A DNA stretch of 59,058 nt from positions 1 to 59,058 of the forward strand of contig JACKIQ010000009.1 of NCBI GenBank assembly GCA_020638365.1. The letters run 5' to 3'. Below the pieces are notes generated by a model, which saw nothing but the letters and a program-made list of their open reading frames with translations, made no database searches and was not told the origin of the DNA. A program made the translations under genes and the position numbers. Positions 26,290 through 34,626 of this stretch are shown here, piece after piece. How positions within the stretch are numbered: position 1 is the first letter of the stretch; every line of letters starts with the position of its first letter. The DNA comes from Rhodospirillales bacterium (lineage in GTDB: Bacteria; Pseudomonadota; Alphaproteobacteria; Micavibrionales; Micavibrionaceae).

Positions 26290-27501
26290 TTAGTCGTTAA
26301 GCTTGATTGTCGTTTCTTTCTTTACGGTTTCACCCTCCTCGTTGGTGTATTCGACCGTCTTTTTCCCGTCCCCGTAGGTGGCACTGCGGTGGCCGCCGTT
26401 GGAATAGTCGGTATTGACCGTCTTGTTCTCCTTGTCATAGGTGGTGCTAGAGCTGCGCTCCTCCCCGTCATAGCCGGTCCAGTTCTGATTCAGGGTTTTG
26501 GTCTCCGGATCATAGGTCGTGTCCGTTGTTTTGGTGGCGGTCTGGCCGTTGGGACCGGTGACGGTCTTGGTCGTCGTCAGAGTCTTGGTTTCCTTGTCGT
26601 ATGACCCTTCGGTGGTTTTGGTCGAGGTTTTACCGTTCGGACCCGTGTAAGACGTTGTTTTCTTGCCTTCGTCATACGTGGTCGTCTTGGTGCCGCCGTT
26701 CGAGCTTGTCGTCGTAAAGGTCTTGTTTTCCTTATCGTACGTCGTGCTCGTGCTGTGCTCGTTGCCGTTGTACCCTTTTACATCACGGTTAAGCGTTTGC
26801 GTTTCCTTATCGTAGCTGCCGTCCACTGTTTTCGTGGCGGTTTCGCCGTTCGGTCCGGTTACCGTGCTCTGGCGCTTGTAGCCTTTGGGCTGCTCGGGCT
26901 GAGGTGAAGCCTGATCGGCTGCTGCGCTTGCGGCGGGGGCAGCTTCGGCCTGCTTGGGCTGGCTTTCCTTGGACGCATACGATTTAGGCTTGTGGTTTTC
27001 ACTTTGAGGCTTGGGGCTGCTGGCCGCGGTTGAAGTATCCGCCTTGGGAGCGGGTTCGCCCGTATTCGCCTTACGCTTTTCTTTCCATGACTTTACGTCT
27101 GTCTTCGCCTGCTGCTTTTCCTGTCCGGTAGAGGCATTGCGCTTTTCTTTCCAGGATTTGGCTTTTGCATTAGCCTGCTCGTTATTCTGGCCGGATGCGG
27201 CGTTACGCTTTTCCTTCCACGACTTGCCCTGAGTACCCGCATGTTCCTTGGCTTTTCCTGAATTTACGTTACGCTTTTCCTTAAAGGATTTTGCATTTTG
27301 TTTTTCCAAGTTGCTGGCCTTCGGTTTTGCGCTTTTCCTTGGTTTTTGCGCCTTCTTTGCAGGCTTGGCTTTTTTGGATACGGCAGGACGCTTGCCTGCC
27401 TTTGCATAGGCATCGGTCACCATAACCGCTCCGTCCAGAACCATGACGGCTCCGCATAAGAGCAGGAATTTTGCCATGATGTTGTTTCTTTTCTTTGTCA
27501 T
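26290..27501 (-). CDS. Exported protein with two tandem repeat arrays
   Basis: About 403 residues. An N-terminal signal peptide (residues 1-30, ending DAYAKA) is followed by a Lys/Ala/Pro-rich basic stretch. Next come four copies of a 20-22 residue unit centred on KSWKEKRNA (first copy KSFKEKRN), then an Ala/Pro/Gln-rich linker. From about residue 215 to the end there are alternating Gly/Thr/Tyr-rich units: TGPNGxTATKT-x-GSYDKETKTL and Y-G-E-STTYDKENKT..SNGG.. TYDxGKKT. The repeats suggest a surface or matrix protein, but no family is recognised. The start at 27501 is set by AAGGAG with 8-nt spacing. It is co-directional with the Spy-like gene upstream and ends at a strong terminator. Confidence 0.75.
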   Translation of the reverse strand: MTKKRNNIMAKFLLLCGAVMVLDGAVMVTDAYAKAGKRPAVSKKAKPAKKAQKPRKSAKPKASNLEKQNAKSFKEKRNVNSGKAKEHAGTQGKSWKEKRNAASGQNNEQANAKAKSWKEKRNASTGQEKQQAKTDVKSWKEKRKANTGEPAPKADTSTAASSPKPQSENHKPKSYASKESQPKQAEAAPAASAAADQASPQPEQPKGYKRQSTVTGPNGETATKTVDGSYDKETQTLNRDVKGYNGNEHSTSTTYDKENKTFTTTSSNGGTKTTTYDEGKKTTSYTGPNGKTSTKTTEGSYDKETKTLTTTKTVTGPNGQTATKTTDTTYDPETKTLNQNWTGYDGEERSSSTTYDKENKTVNTDYSNGGHRSATYGDGKKTVEYTNEEGETVKKETTIKLND

Positions 27502-27542
27502 TGTTCTCTCCTTGAGTTTTTGTTTACGCGGTTCGATTAACA

Positions 27543-28070
27543 TTAAAGTCTTTTGGCTATCTGTGGGGGAAGTACAGCTCTCAGGCGCTCAAGCTGCTCC
27601 TCGTTCAGGCTTTCGTAGAAGGCCTTGACCGACGGCTGAACATTGTCCATGAGCTGCAGGGCCGTGCTCAGGGCAAGGCGGCGCTTTTCCATCATGGAGG
27701 GCAGATCTTCGCCCAGCGCCTTGTAGCTGGCGCAGGCCGTAGCAATGATCTGGTCGTTTTCCACGGTTTTTGCACGGACATCATCCAACAGGGTTACCTG
27801 TTCGTCCACCGGGTCGACGATATAATCCACCGCGTTGATGATGCGGCTGCGCAGTTGCACGCGCTTGTCGCCACACACGAAATCTTCCGCCTTCTTGCGC
27901 AGAGCATCAATATCGCCCGACGCCAGAGCAAAGGCCGCAGGCATTTCCGTTTCCATGCCCATCGCCTTGGCCAGCACTTGCTGCGGACGAAGGGTCTCCA
28001 TGCCGGCGACCAGAATCGCGCTGGTGGCCAGTACGCTCAAGAAGAATTTTGTTTTGGCAGGCTGTGTCAT
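27543..28070 (-). CDS. Spy/CpxP-like (LTXXQ) periplasmic protein
   Basis: About 175 residues with a signal peptide or anchor (residues 8-33, ending VLAKA). The mature protein is all-helical, with a pair of Cys (VCGD and TACAS) and a C-terminal SLNEEQLERLR, an LTxxQ-type motif as in Spy and CpxP periplasmic chaperone/regulators. AAGGAG precedes the ATG at 28070 by 8 nt. It is divergent from a response regulator/kinase pair, like cpxP and cpxRA. I infer a stress-sensing accessory role; similarity beyond the motif is modest. Confidence 0.65.
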   Translation of the reverse strand: MTQPAKTKFFLSVLATSAILVAGMETLRPQQVLAKAMGMETEMPAAFALASGDIDALRKKAEDFVCGDKRVQLRSRIINAVDYIVDPVDEQVTLLDDVRAKTVENDQIIATACASYKALGEDLPSMMEKRRLALSTALQLMDNVQPSVKAFYESLNEEQLERLRAVLPPQIAKRL

Positions 28071-28126
28071 CGTGCTCTCCTTAACAATCTTTTTTACCTT
28101 TATGATTTTAAGCATGACAGAACTCT

Positions 28127-28173
28127 GTAAATGGGGTTTTTCGAAACAGGGGTTTTTTGTAACAAATTGTAAA
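28127..28173. promoter_or_regulatory. GTAAA-type response-regulator box
   Basis: In the divergent intergenic region, GTAAA (28127), GTAAC (28159) and GTAAA (28169) occur on the plus strand. The last two are 10 bp apart start to start (GTAAC-N5-GTAAA), like the CpxR box GTAAA-N5-GTAAA, and the first is 32 bp away, about three helical turns. They lie between the Spy-like gene and the OmpR-type regulator and could be bound by its product. A -10-like TATATT for the regulator lies at 28212-28217. Confidence 0.45.
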
Positions 28174-28255
28174 CGCCGGGGCTTTGTGCTTCTTATCGGA
28201 AAAAATCCTGTTATATTAGTGGGATGGGGATTGTTTTTCTTTGGATGTAATTCGT

Positions 28256-28981
28256 ATGTCTTTGTCCGTCCTTGTCGTAGACGATGATCTTGAAGTGCTG
28301 GATCTGCTTAAAAAGCTGTTCGAGCGGGAGCAGTTTCATGTCGATACGGCTACCGATGGCGGGGCTATGGATGCCCATCTTGCGGCCCAGACTTATGACG
28401 TCGTGTTGCTGGATGTCATGCTGCCGGGCAAGGACGGGCTGGAGCTTTGCCGGGAGGTCCGAAGCCGCAACCCGGAGGTGGCGATCCTGATCGTTTCGGC
28501 CAAGGGGGACGATGTCGACCGGATCGTCGGGCTGGAGATCGGGGCGGACGATTATCTGCCCAAGCCATTCAACAGCCGTGAGCTGCTGGCGCGGATCAAG
28601 GCTGTCATGCGGCGTAAATCCGCGCTTTCCGGGAAAAAGTCGGATAGTTCAGGTTCGCAGAAGCTTATTTCTTTCGGCGATTATACGGTCCGCACGGCGG
28701 AGATGAGCGTTGTCAGGACAGCCACAGGCGAGCCGATCGAACTGACGAGCGGGGAATATTCCCTGCTTTTGGCTATGGCAGAGCGCTTAGGACGTCCGGT
28801 GGACCGGGATACGCTTCTTAACCTTACGCAGGGACGGGACGCCATGCCCTATGACCGCAGCGTGGATGTGATGATCGGACGGCTTCGCCAGAAACTTGAA
28901 AAAAACCCGGGTAAGCCCACGCTTATCAAAACAGTACGCAATAAGGGCTATGTCCTCTCTCCCACAGGTAAGGAGGGTTAG
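28256..28981 (+). CDS. OmpR-family response regulator
   Basis: About 241 residues. Receiver domain (5-118): acidic pocket VVDDD, phosphoacceptor in VLLDVMLPGKDG, Thr/Ser in LIVSAKG and Lys in YLPKPFNSREL. Winged-helix DNA-binding domain of the OmpR/PhoB type (145-235) with VELTSGEY-like LTSGEYSLL and RSVDVMIGRLRQKLE..IKTVRNKGYVL. It is directly followed by the kinase gene (stop TAG abuts ATG). GGATG sits before the ATG at 28256. Confidence 0.93.
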   Translation: MSLSVLVVDDDLEVLDLLKKLFEREQFHVDTATDGGAMDAHLAAQTYDVVLLDVMLPGKDGLELCREVRSRNPEVAILIVSAKGDDVDRIVGLEIGADDYLPKPFNSRELLARIKAVMRRKSALSGKKSDSSGSQKLISFGDYTVRTAEMSVVRTATGEPIELTSGEYSLLLAMAERLGRPVDRDTLLNLTQGRDAMPYDRSVDVMIGRLRQKLEKNPGKPTLIKTVRNKGYVLSPTGKEG

Positions 28982-30340
28982 ATGGGCATCCGCCGGGTTG
29001 TGAACTGGGTGCTTTTTTTTATTCTGGTGCTTTTTACCCTGCAGACTTTCGTCGTGGTGGTCGCCGTGCAGCGCAACGCCAATTCTCAGGAAACGGTCAA
29101 TGAGAGCGGCAAGTCCGCGCAGATTTCTCATATCATCGAGACGGTGCTGGCGGTTGACGAGGATTCGCTCGATATCCTAGAGAGGATGCAGCCTTTCGCG
29201 GATTTCAGCCTGATTTACCCCGTTAACGAGAACCTGACGCAAACGCTGCTGGAGCGTCGGGAAGCGCGGTTGCTGCAAAACCGGCTTCAGGAACTGGTCG
29301 ATTTCCGGCGATCCATGGCGGATACCCCTGCTCCGACCCCCTCCGTCAAGGCTTACTGGACGGGAAGCGGGGAAGAAGAAAGGCTACCCTCCCTTGTCAT
29401 GCGCGACCTCGTCATTCTTGTCGAAGACCTGGAGAGCGGGCGGGTGTTCGCGCTCAAAGCCAAAGCCTCATCCGTTCTTACCCTATGGCTATCGCGGATC
29501 ATCGTTTTTTATGCTGTCTCTTCCGTTCTTATTGTCATTCTGGCGTTCTGGATCTTCCGGGTGACGACCAAGCCTTTCCTTGCCTTGCAGCACGCCTCGG
29601 ACGCGCTGGCCAAGGACGGAACCTTCATGCCGGTTTCCGTGCAGGGACCTGCGAAAGTAAGGGGCGCGTTCGAAGCGTTCAACGCCATGCAGGAACGCGT
29701 GACCGGACTCCTGGAGGAGCGGAGACGGATGATCGCGGCGCTTTCGCATGATCTTAAGACCCTGCTGACGCGGTTTTCCCTGCGGGCCGATTATATCGAG
29801 GCGGAAGACCAGCGCGCGAAGGCTTTTTCCGATATCGAGGCGATGAACCGGACGCTGGACCAGATGGTGATGTATGCGCGCAGCGAGGATTCGCTTAAGC
29901 CTACATTTACGGATGTGGATTTATTGAAGCTTTTGAAAGAGACGGCCCAGCCGTTCGAGTCGGAGTCCTTTAGCGTTATGTTCGATGATTTTTCTCCTTC
30001 TCTGAGCCTTTCAAGCGACCCTGTGATCCTTGAGCGGATCGTCCAGAATATCGTTTCCAACGCGTCGCGTTTTGCCAGCGCCCTGAGCATCCGCGTTGAG
30101 GAACGTAAGGATGAGGTCGCGCTGGTTTTTTCCGATAACGGGTGCGGGATCCCCGATGCGGACAAGGAGCATGTCTTTCAGCCTTATTACAGCGCGGATT
30201 CCGCGCGGAACAAGAACAATGCCGGGAGCGGGCTGGGTTTCATGATTATCCGGAATTTCACCGCGCTGCTCGGCGGACGGGTGGAGCTTTCGGATAACAC
30301 TCCTTCGGGGCTGGTGGTCGGGGTTATCCTGCCGCAATAA
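28982..30340 (+). CDS. Membrane sensor histidine kinase
   Basis: 452 residues. Transmembrane helix 1 (8-30), a periplasmic sensor of about 130 residues, helix 2 (about 163-188), HAMP linker (190-240), HisKA with H-box ALSHDLKTLLTRF (about 255), and an HATPase domain with N-box NIVSNASRF, G1 DNGCGIPD and G2 GSGLGF. Everything needed for autophosphorylation is present. It follows the regulator gene with no gap. The strand-convergent terminator downstream isolates it from the phasin gene. The divergent CpxP-like gene suggests envelope stress sensing, an inference. Confidence 0.93.
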   Translation: MGIRRVVNWVLFFILVLFTLQTFVVVVAVQRNANSQETVNESGKSAQISHIIETVLAVDEDSLDILERMQPFADFSLIYPVNENLTQTLLERREARLLQNRLQELVDFRRSMADTPAPTPSVKAYWTGSGEEERLPSLVMRDLVILVEDLESGRVFALKAKASSVLTLWLSRIIVFYAVSSVLIVILAFWIFRVTTKPFLALQHASDALAKDGTFMPVSVQGPAKVRGAFEAFNAMQERVTGLLEERRRMIAALSHDLKTLLTRFSLRADYIEAEDQRAKAFSDIEAMNRTLDQMVMYARSEDSLKPTFTDVDLLKLLKETAQPFESESFSVMFDDFSPSLSLSSDPVILERIVQNIVSNASRFASALSIRVEERKDEVALVFSDNGCGIPDADKEHVFQPYYSADSARNKNNAGSGLGFMIIRNFTALLGGRVELSDNTPSGLVVGVILPQ

Positions 30341-30345
30341 ACAAG

Positions 30346-30373
30346 AAAAAGCCCCGCTTCATGGCGGGGCTTT
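30346..30373. terminator. Bidirectional intrinsic terminator
   Basis: GCCCCGC (30351-30357) pairs with GCGGGGC (30364-30370), loop of 6. It is flanked by AAAAA on the left and TTT on the right, so it can serve both the kinase gene (plus) and the phasin gene (minus), which converge here. Confidence 0.85.
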
Positions 30374-30404
30374 CGAAATTTTATGCGTTCGAAGGCGCAC
30401 CGTC

Positions 30405-31106
30405 TTAAGCGGCCATCGATTCTGAGGCTTTCTTGATCGCCTTGCCGATTTGAGCGTTTACAGGCTCGGCGCTTTCCGTGATCAGCTTGGTGCTGATTTC
30501 CGTGAGCTTCGTGGCACCGGCCATGAAGTCATCGAAGTTGGACTGCGCGATCTTGTTCTGCACTTCGGCAAACTCGTTGATCGTCTTGCTGCTCATCGCT
30601 TCCTTGATGAACTGGGCCTGCTTTTCAGCAGAGCTTTGAGCCAGAGACATCACGACGCCCACGAAGTCTTCCATCCCCTTCATCAGGATGGTTCCGGACT
30701 TCACGCATGCCTCGGAATATTCGCGGCTGATTTCCGCGGCTTCCTTGGAGAGGTTGTCGAATGGAATGTTGAGATTGTTAGATGAGGCGCTGTTTTTTGC
30801 CATGGTCTTCTCCTTTGTCGTATTTCCAGTTGCTGTCTGATTCGTCCTGTTCTTTGTTTCGGCCGGTTTTGTCTCGACCGACTTTACCTTCTTCTGAGGT
30901 TTGGCCACTTTGCCTTTAACGGTTTTTCTTTTCGCTTGCCCTGTTTTCTTTACCGTATTTTTTACCGACGCTTTTTTGGCGGCACTACCCGATTCCGATT
31001 GAGCCGGAATTTTCAAAACACTGACGTTTGGCGCCGCCTTGTCATTCGACGGCTTGGCTGATACGGCCTTTTCGTCTTTTGGTGCAGACTTGCTTTTATC
31101 AGTCAT
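30405..31106 (-). CDS. Phasin with histone-like N-terminal extension
   Basis: 233 residues. The C-terminal 130 residues form a phasin domain, which coats polyhydroxyalkanoate granules: amphipathic helices SREYSEACVKSGTILMKGMEDF, AEKQAQFIKEAMSSKTINEF, NFDDFMAG. The first 100 residues are Lys/Ala/Thr/Pro-rich, resembling the histone-like tail of PhaF-type phasins, but N-terminal here. Two starts look functional: ATG at 31106 and an in-frame ATG at 30803 (giving only the phasin domain). Both are preceded by GGAGAAGAC at 6-8 nt. A palindrome resembling a PhaR operator lies 180 bp upstream. No PHA synthase is in the window. Confidence 0.85.
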   Translation of the reverse strand: MTDKSKSAPKDEKAVSAKPSNDKAAPNVSVLKIPAQSESGSAAKKASVKNTVKKTGQAKRKTVKGKVAKPQKKVKSVETKPAETKNRTNQTATGNTTKEKTMAKNSASSNNLNIPFDNLSKEAAEISREYSEACVKSGTILMKGMEDFVGVVMSLAQSSAEKQAQFIKEAMSSKTINEFAEVQNKIAQSNFDDFMAGATKLTEISTKLITESAEPVNAQIGKAIKKASESMAA

Positions 31107-31418
31107 TTTGTCTTCTCCTACGCAGAGCGGGTCACCACTCAGTCATTTAGTTCAATGCAAACAGTACGCAGATCGCCGTGGAGGGATTCGGGAAGGTGTA
31201 ATACTTTAGAGCTATACCTACCACAGTTTACTGCGTTGCACAACTAGCGGGGTTTTAACATTTAGGATTCCTGACGTCAAGATATTTTTTGTGCAGCGCA
31301 CAAAACCGGGTTTTGTGGACAGATTTCGCGGGTTGCGGTATAATTTCGGCTGTGTCATTGTATCGGAAGCGATTGTGGCTCTCTTTCGCTTCGTTGTTTT
31401 CTTTTTTCCGGTTTTTTT
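31107..31418. other. Divergent intergenic region, phasin/carboxypeptidase
   Basis: 312 bases without a supported gene; it must hold the promoters of two divergent genes. The most striking sequence is the palindrome at 31287-31305. A weak GTTGCACAAC element lies at 31234-31243. A 70-codon minus-strand frame overlapping it is basic and low-complexity and is not credited. Confidence 0.5.
31287..31305. promoter_or_regulatory. Palindromic operator resembling PhaR sites
   Basis: TTTTGTGC-AGC-GCACAAAA is a perfect palindrome with 8-bp arms. PhaR/AniA-type PHA regulators of alphaproteobacteria bind TGC-N-GCA palindromes upstream of phasin genes, and this one lies upstream of the phasin gene (181 bp) and of the carboxypeptidase (114 bp). 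Assignment to PhaR is inference. Confidence 0.45.
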
Positions 31419-32939
31419 ATGTTTAAACAATGCACTAGCATAAACTCTTCTTCTCGCAGGGTTCGCCCTGCGGTTTTCGTGTTATGGTTCTGCCTTGTTT
31501 TTCATCTTGTTGTTATAATTCCTTTTTTCGAGGTTCATGCCGCCAGCAAGCCGCGTTATGCCTCGCTGATTATCGACGCTGAAAGCGGGGTGATCCTTCA
31601 TCAATCCAACGCGAATGCTCCTGTACACCCTGCTTCCCTGACCAAGATGATGACTCTCATGATGGTTTTCGACCAGCTTAAGCGCGGGAAACTGCGTTTA
31701 AGCGACCGAATCCGCATTTCCAACCATGCTGCGAGCATGGTCCCCAGCAAGCTCGGGCTTAAGCCCGGGTCGACTATCCGGGTCGAGGACGCCATTCTCG
31801 CCCTCGTCACCAAATCCGCGAACGACATAGCCGTGGCCGTGGCCGAACATCTCGGACGCTCGGAAAGCCGGTTCGCGCAGTTGATGACGCGGGCCGCTCA
31901 AAAGCGCGGGCTCCATAACACGGTGTTTCGCAACGCTTCCGGGCTTCATGATCCCAGACAAGTGACCACGGCCAAAGATATGGCCCGTCTAGCGCATATC
32001 CTGATTTATGATTATCCGGAGTTTTATCATTATTTTTCCCGCCGCAGCTTTACGTATCTGGGCAAGACCTACAAGAACCATAACCACATGATGGATTCCT
32101 ACGAGGGGATGGACGGCCTCAAGACGGGTTATATTCAGGCCTCGGGTTTTAATCTGGTGGCTTCGGCCGTTCGCGGCAACAGGCGCCTTATCGGGGTCGT
32201 GTTCGGTGGCCGGACCTCCAAAGCACGTAATCAGAAAATGGAGCAACTTTTAACACAGGGGTTTGTAAAAGCGGGTTCTCCTGTCATGGCTTCCCTGATG
32301 AATACTCCTATTCCCTCGCGCAAGCCGGGTGCCGCCGAGGAAACATCCGCGCAGGCCGTTGCCGCTACCGGAGGTGAGATTCAAGCCTTACTGGAAGAAC
32401 TTCAGGACGTGAGGCCTGTAGACAGGTGGGCGATGCTGTACGGACCCGACGGGGGACAACTTGCCTCCGTGATCGGCGAAGGAGATGACGATCCGCTACT
32501 GCGCAAGCGCGTGGAAAGCGGTCTTATTTCGGTTTCTGCGGCTACCGGGGCTCCCGTACCCGACGAGGTATATGACGAGGTTTTTCGTCCTCTTCCGGGC
32601 GGCGGAGAGCAGGTTATGGCGCGCCCTGCTGTTCCTGAGCCATCAAAGCGCCCTGCAGAGATGCAGAAGGCTTCACATCCTCCTATCCTTAAAAACAAAT
32701 CCGACTGGTCTATCCAAATAGGCGCATTTACAACGCGCGAACGCACAGATAATGCGATTATCGCGAGCATGCGCAAACTTCCAGACGGTCTTCGCAGCGC
32801 CAGTGCCGTTGTTGCGCCGCTTAAAACAGCGCAAGGATGGATATTCAGGGGACGCTTGAGCGGCTATACGCAGGAGAGCGCTTACAAGGCTTGCACCTAT
32901 CTTGATGAGTGTATTCCCATCCCTCCGGAAACACCGTAG
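31419..32939 (+). CDS. D-alanyl-D-alanine carboxypeptidase with SPOR domain
   Basis: PBP5/6-type enzyme trimming the terminal D-Ala of peptidoglycan stem peptides, 506 residues. After a signal peptide (about 20-43) the three active-site motifs are intact: SLTK (SxxK), KSANDIA (SxN) and LKTGY (KTG). After a Pro/Ala-rich linker the C-terminus (about 425-500) has WSIQIGAFTTRE..A, a SPOR domain that binds denuded glycan at division sites. No membrane-anchoring amphipathic helix is apparent. The combination S11 peptidase plus SPOR is common in alphaproteobacteria. The ATG at 31419 lacks a strong Shine-Dalgarno. Confidence 0.93.
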   Translation: MFKQCTSINSSSRRVRPAVFVLWFCLVFHLVVIIPFFEVHAASKPRYASLIIDAESGVILHQSNANAPVHPASLTKMMTLMMVFDQLKRGKLRLSDRIRISNHAASMVPSKLGLKPGSTIRVEDAILALVTKSANDIAVAVAEHLGRSESRFAQLMTRAAQKRGLHNTVFRNASGLHDPRQVTTAKDMARLAHILIYDYPEFYHYFSRRSFTYLGKTYKNHNHMMDSYEGMDGLKTGYIQASGFNLVASAVRGNRRLIGVVFGGRTSKARNQKMEQLLTQGFVKAGSPVMASLMNTPIPSRKPGAAEETSAQAVAATGGEIQALLEELQDVRPVDRWAMLYGPDGGQLASVIGEGDDDPLLRKRVESGLISVSAATGAPVPDEVYDEVFRPLPGGGEQVMARPAVPEPSKRPAEMQKASHPPILKNKSDWSIQIGAFTTRERTDNAIIASMRKLPDGLRSASAVVAPLKTAQGWIFRGRLSGYTQESAYKACTYLDECIPIPPETP

Positions 32940-32951
32940 GTGTACGGGCTT

Positions 32952-33557
32952 TTACGGCTGCTTCAGTCTTATGATCTGCGCGTCCGCCTCTGCAAGGCGG
33001 CGGATTTCGCTGGAATATGGCATGGTGTAGTTAAAGGACGATACGATTCTTGATGATGCCGTTTCAACTATGCGCAAGTAGACTTCAAGCTTTTCCTTTT
33101 TTTTCCGATACGAGCCCGAAAGTATGAATTGCGGCGGAACCTGCCCGGTCGCCGCGAAGATACTTTTGTCGACTTCGTTCGAAACGCGCATCCGGTTGAC
33201 GTTGTACCCCAGTTCGGCGAAGCGCTGGCCCATTTCGTCAGCCATCTGACGGCCCAGTTCGGATACGGCCGCCGGATTATCGGATTCGGTTAACGGTTGC
33301 GCCTCAATGATTCCAGTACGATTCAGATAGTTTCCACTTTGCTGGAGGAGATAGTCCGCGGCCGCGTAGTTCTTTTCGCGCAGGTTGACTTTCGGGTCAC
33401 TGAACAGCCCCTGTGTGGCGGCGGCGATGGCGCCCGTCGTCAGTTCGAACTTGCTAAAGCCGCAGCCTGAAAGAAGAGGGGCGGAGCAGAATACAAGCGC
33501 GACAACGCAGCAGGATGCAAAACCTTTTCTCCTGGACTGTGCGCGTTCTGGCGTCAT
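32952..33557 (-). CDS. FlgO-like lipoprotein
   Basis: 201 residues. Lipobox LLSGC at about residue 32 marks an exported lipoprotein. The mature part contains LSEVDKS-like and FILSGSYRKKKEKLEVYLRIVETASSRIVSSFNYTMPYSSEIRRL, the pattern of FlgO-family outer-membrane lipoproteins. The family is linked to flagella in Vibrio, but members occur without flagellar genes, as here. Its start overlaps the stop of the upstream lipoprotein gene by four bases (ATGA), so translation is coupled. Confidence 0.7.
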   Translation of the reverse strand: MTPERAQSRRKGFASCCVVALVFCSAPLLSGCGFSKFELTTGAIAAATQGLFSDPKVNLREKNYAAADYLLQQSGNYLNRTGIIEAQPLTESDNPAAVSELGRQMADEMGQRFAELGYNVNRMRVSNEVDKSIFAATGQVPPQFILSGSYRKKKEKLEVYLRIVETASSRIVSSFNYTMPYSSEIRRLAEADAQIIRLKQP

Positions 33558-34237
33558 GGCGCGGTCTGGGTCTGGGCCGGCACGTCGGAAACAGCGCCAG
33601 ACATCTCACTCTCATCCGGCAGCGGCTCGGCTTCGACCCCGGTAATCGGGACAGGGGCAGAGGAGTCGATTGCAGGCGAAACAGAGGCGTCTTCCGGCAC
33701 GTTCAGAGCGGGAGCCGCCGAACCTGTGAAGGCGTAGGACGGCAATGTATACGTTCCCTTGGCCAAGACCTTATCAGTGCCGGAAAGCACTACATCAAAC
33801 AGCGGCGCCATGCCAGAAGAACCCTGACCTTCAGGTTGCTTTACCTGGGTCGCCGAGACATGGACGGGCAAAACTTCCGGGCCGGGGCCGGTTGCGAGTT
33901 CATAGCCGCGATAAGTCAGTTCATCCCGCAAAACATGGTCGAGTGCGCTATAAAAAGCTGTTTGCGCACCGCCAGTCAAGTATACGCGGTCAACAGTGGA
34001 GGCGGTGTTATCTTCCAGCTGCATGATCAGGTCCCTTGCCGCCGGGCGCATGGACTCTATGACAGCCGTATTCTGTTCGTGCGTGTAGGCGTAGCCGATC
34101 GGCGCGGCCTTCGTTCCCGGAGCGGATTTATAGGGTTCCTTGAAGGACGAATACCCTCTTCCTATCACGCCGGGCTGGTGACAGGCGCTCAAGAGGACGG
34201 AACAGCACAACGAAGATAGGAAAATGGAATAACGCAT
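33554..34237 (-). CDS. Lipoprotein of unknown function
   Basis: 227 residues with signal peptide and lipobox LLSAC (Cys 19). No family recognised. The middle (about residues 55-160) looks like a compact alpha/beta domain; the C-terminal 60 residues are Ala/Pro/Ser-rich and probably disordered, extending to the outer leaflet or peptidoglycan. Coupled with the downstream FlgO-like gene, so the two proteins probably act together. Confidence 0.7.
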   Translation of the reverse strand: MRYSIFLSSLCCSVLLSACHQPGVIGRGYSSFKEPYKSAPGTKAAPIGYAYTHEQNTAVIESMRPAARDLIMQLEDNTASTVDRVYLTGGAQTAFYSALDHVLRDELTYRGYELATGPGPEVLPVHVSATQVKQPEGQGSSGMAPLFDVVLSGTDKVLAKGTYTLPSYAFTGSAAPALNVPEDASVSPAIDSSAPVPITGVEAEPLPDESEMSGAVSDVPAQTQTAP

Positions 34238-34352
34238 GGGAATAAGCCTGAGAAATGCTTGTGAACGGAAAGGGTCTTTACCTTGGGGATATTAACAGTT
34301 CGGCCAACGAGGGTACAGCGTTTTGAACCTGTTTACAGGGGTTTTAAACAAG

Positions 34353-34595
34353 TTACAACGGGTCAGGCGTTTCCTCTTCGTGGCCTGCACAGGCCTTCCG
34401 GCGGCCGGATTCGGACAAACCGCAGACGATCGGCCCTCCGCCCGTCCGAAGGAGGAGCGCACGGATTTTCAGATGACCTGCCTCCACCGCTTCGCGCACC
34501 GTATCCGGTCCGTAACGCCGGACAGTATCCTCTATGGCTTGGATCGAGTCCGGTTCGCCAAAATAACTTTCCAGAAGAAGGAAGTCCCTGAGCAT
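34353..34595 (-). CDS. Small Fur-box-controlled protein
   Basis: 80 residues, no signal peptide, not recognised with certainty. The sequence begins with a helical segment (LRDFLLLESYFGEPDSIQAIEDTVRRYGPDTVREAVEAGHLKI) that looks like a small helix-turn-helix, with two Cys near the C-terminus. AGGAG lies 7 nt before the ATG at 34595. A Fur-type palindrome at 34627-34643 lies 32 nt upstream, so iron control is likely. An ATG at 34610 would overlap the ribosome-binding site and is less likely. Confidence 0.6.
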   Translation of the reverse strand: MLRDFLLLESYFGEPDSIQAIEDTVRRYGPDTVREAVEAGHLKIRALLLRTGGGPIVCGLSESGRRKACAGHEEETPDPL

Positions 34596-34626
34596 TGTTT
34601 TTCTCCTCATACGCCGTTAATTGCAC

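Noticed and set aside
31218..31430. Minus-strand 70-codon frame
   Set aside because: Overlaps the carboxypeptidase start, basic and low-complexity, no ribosome-binding site.
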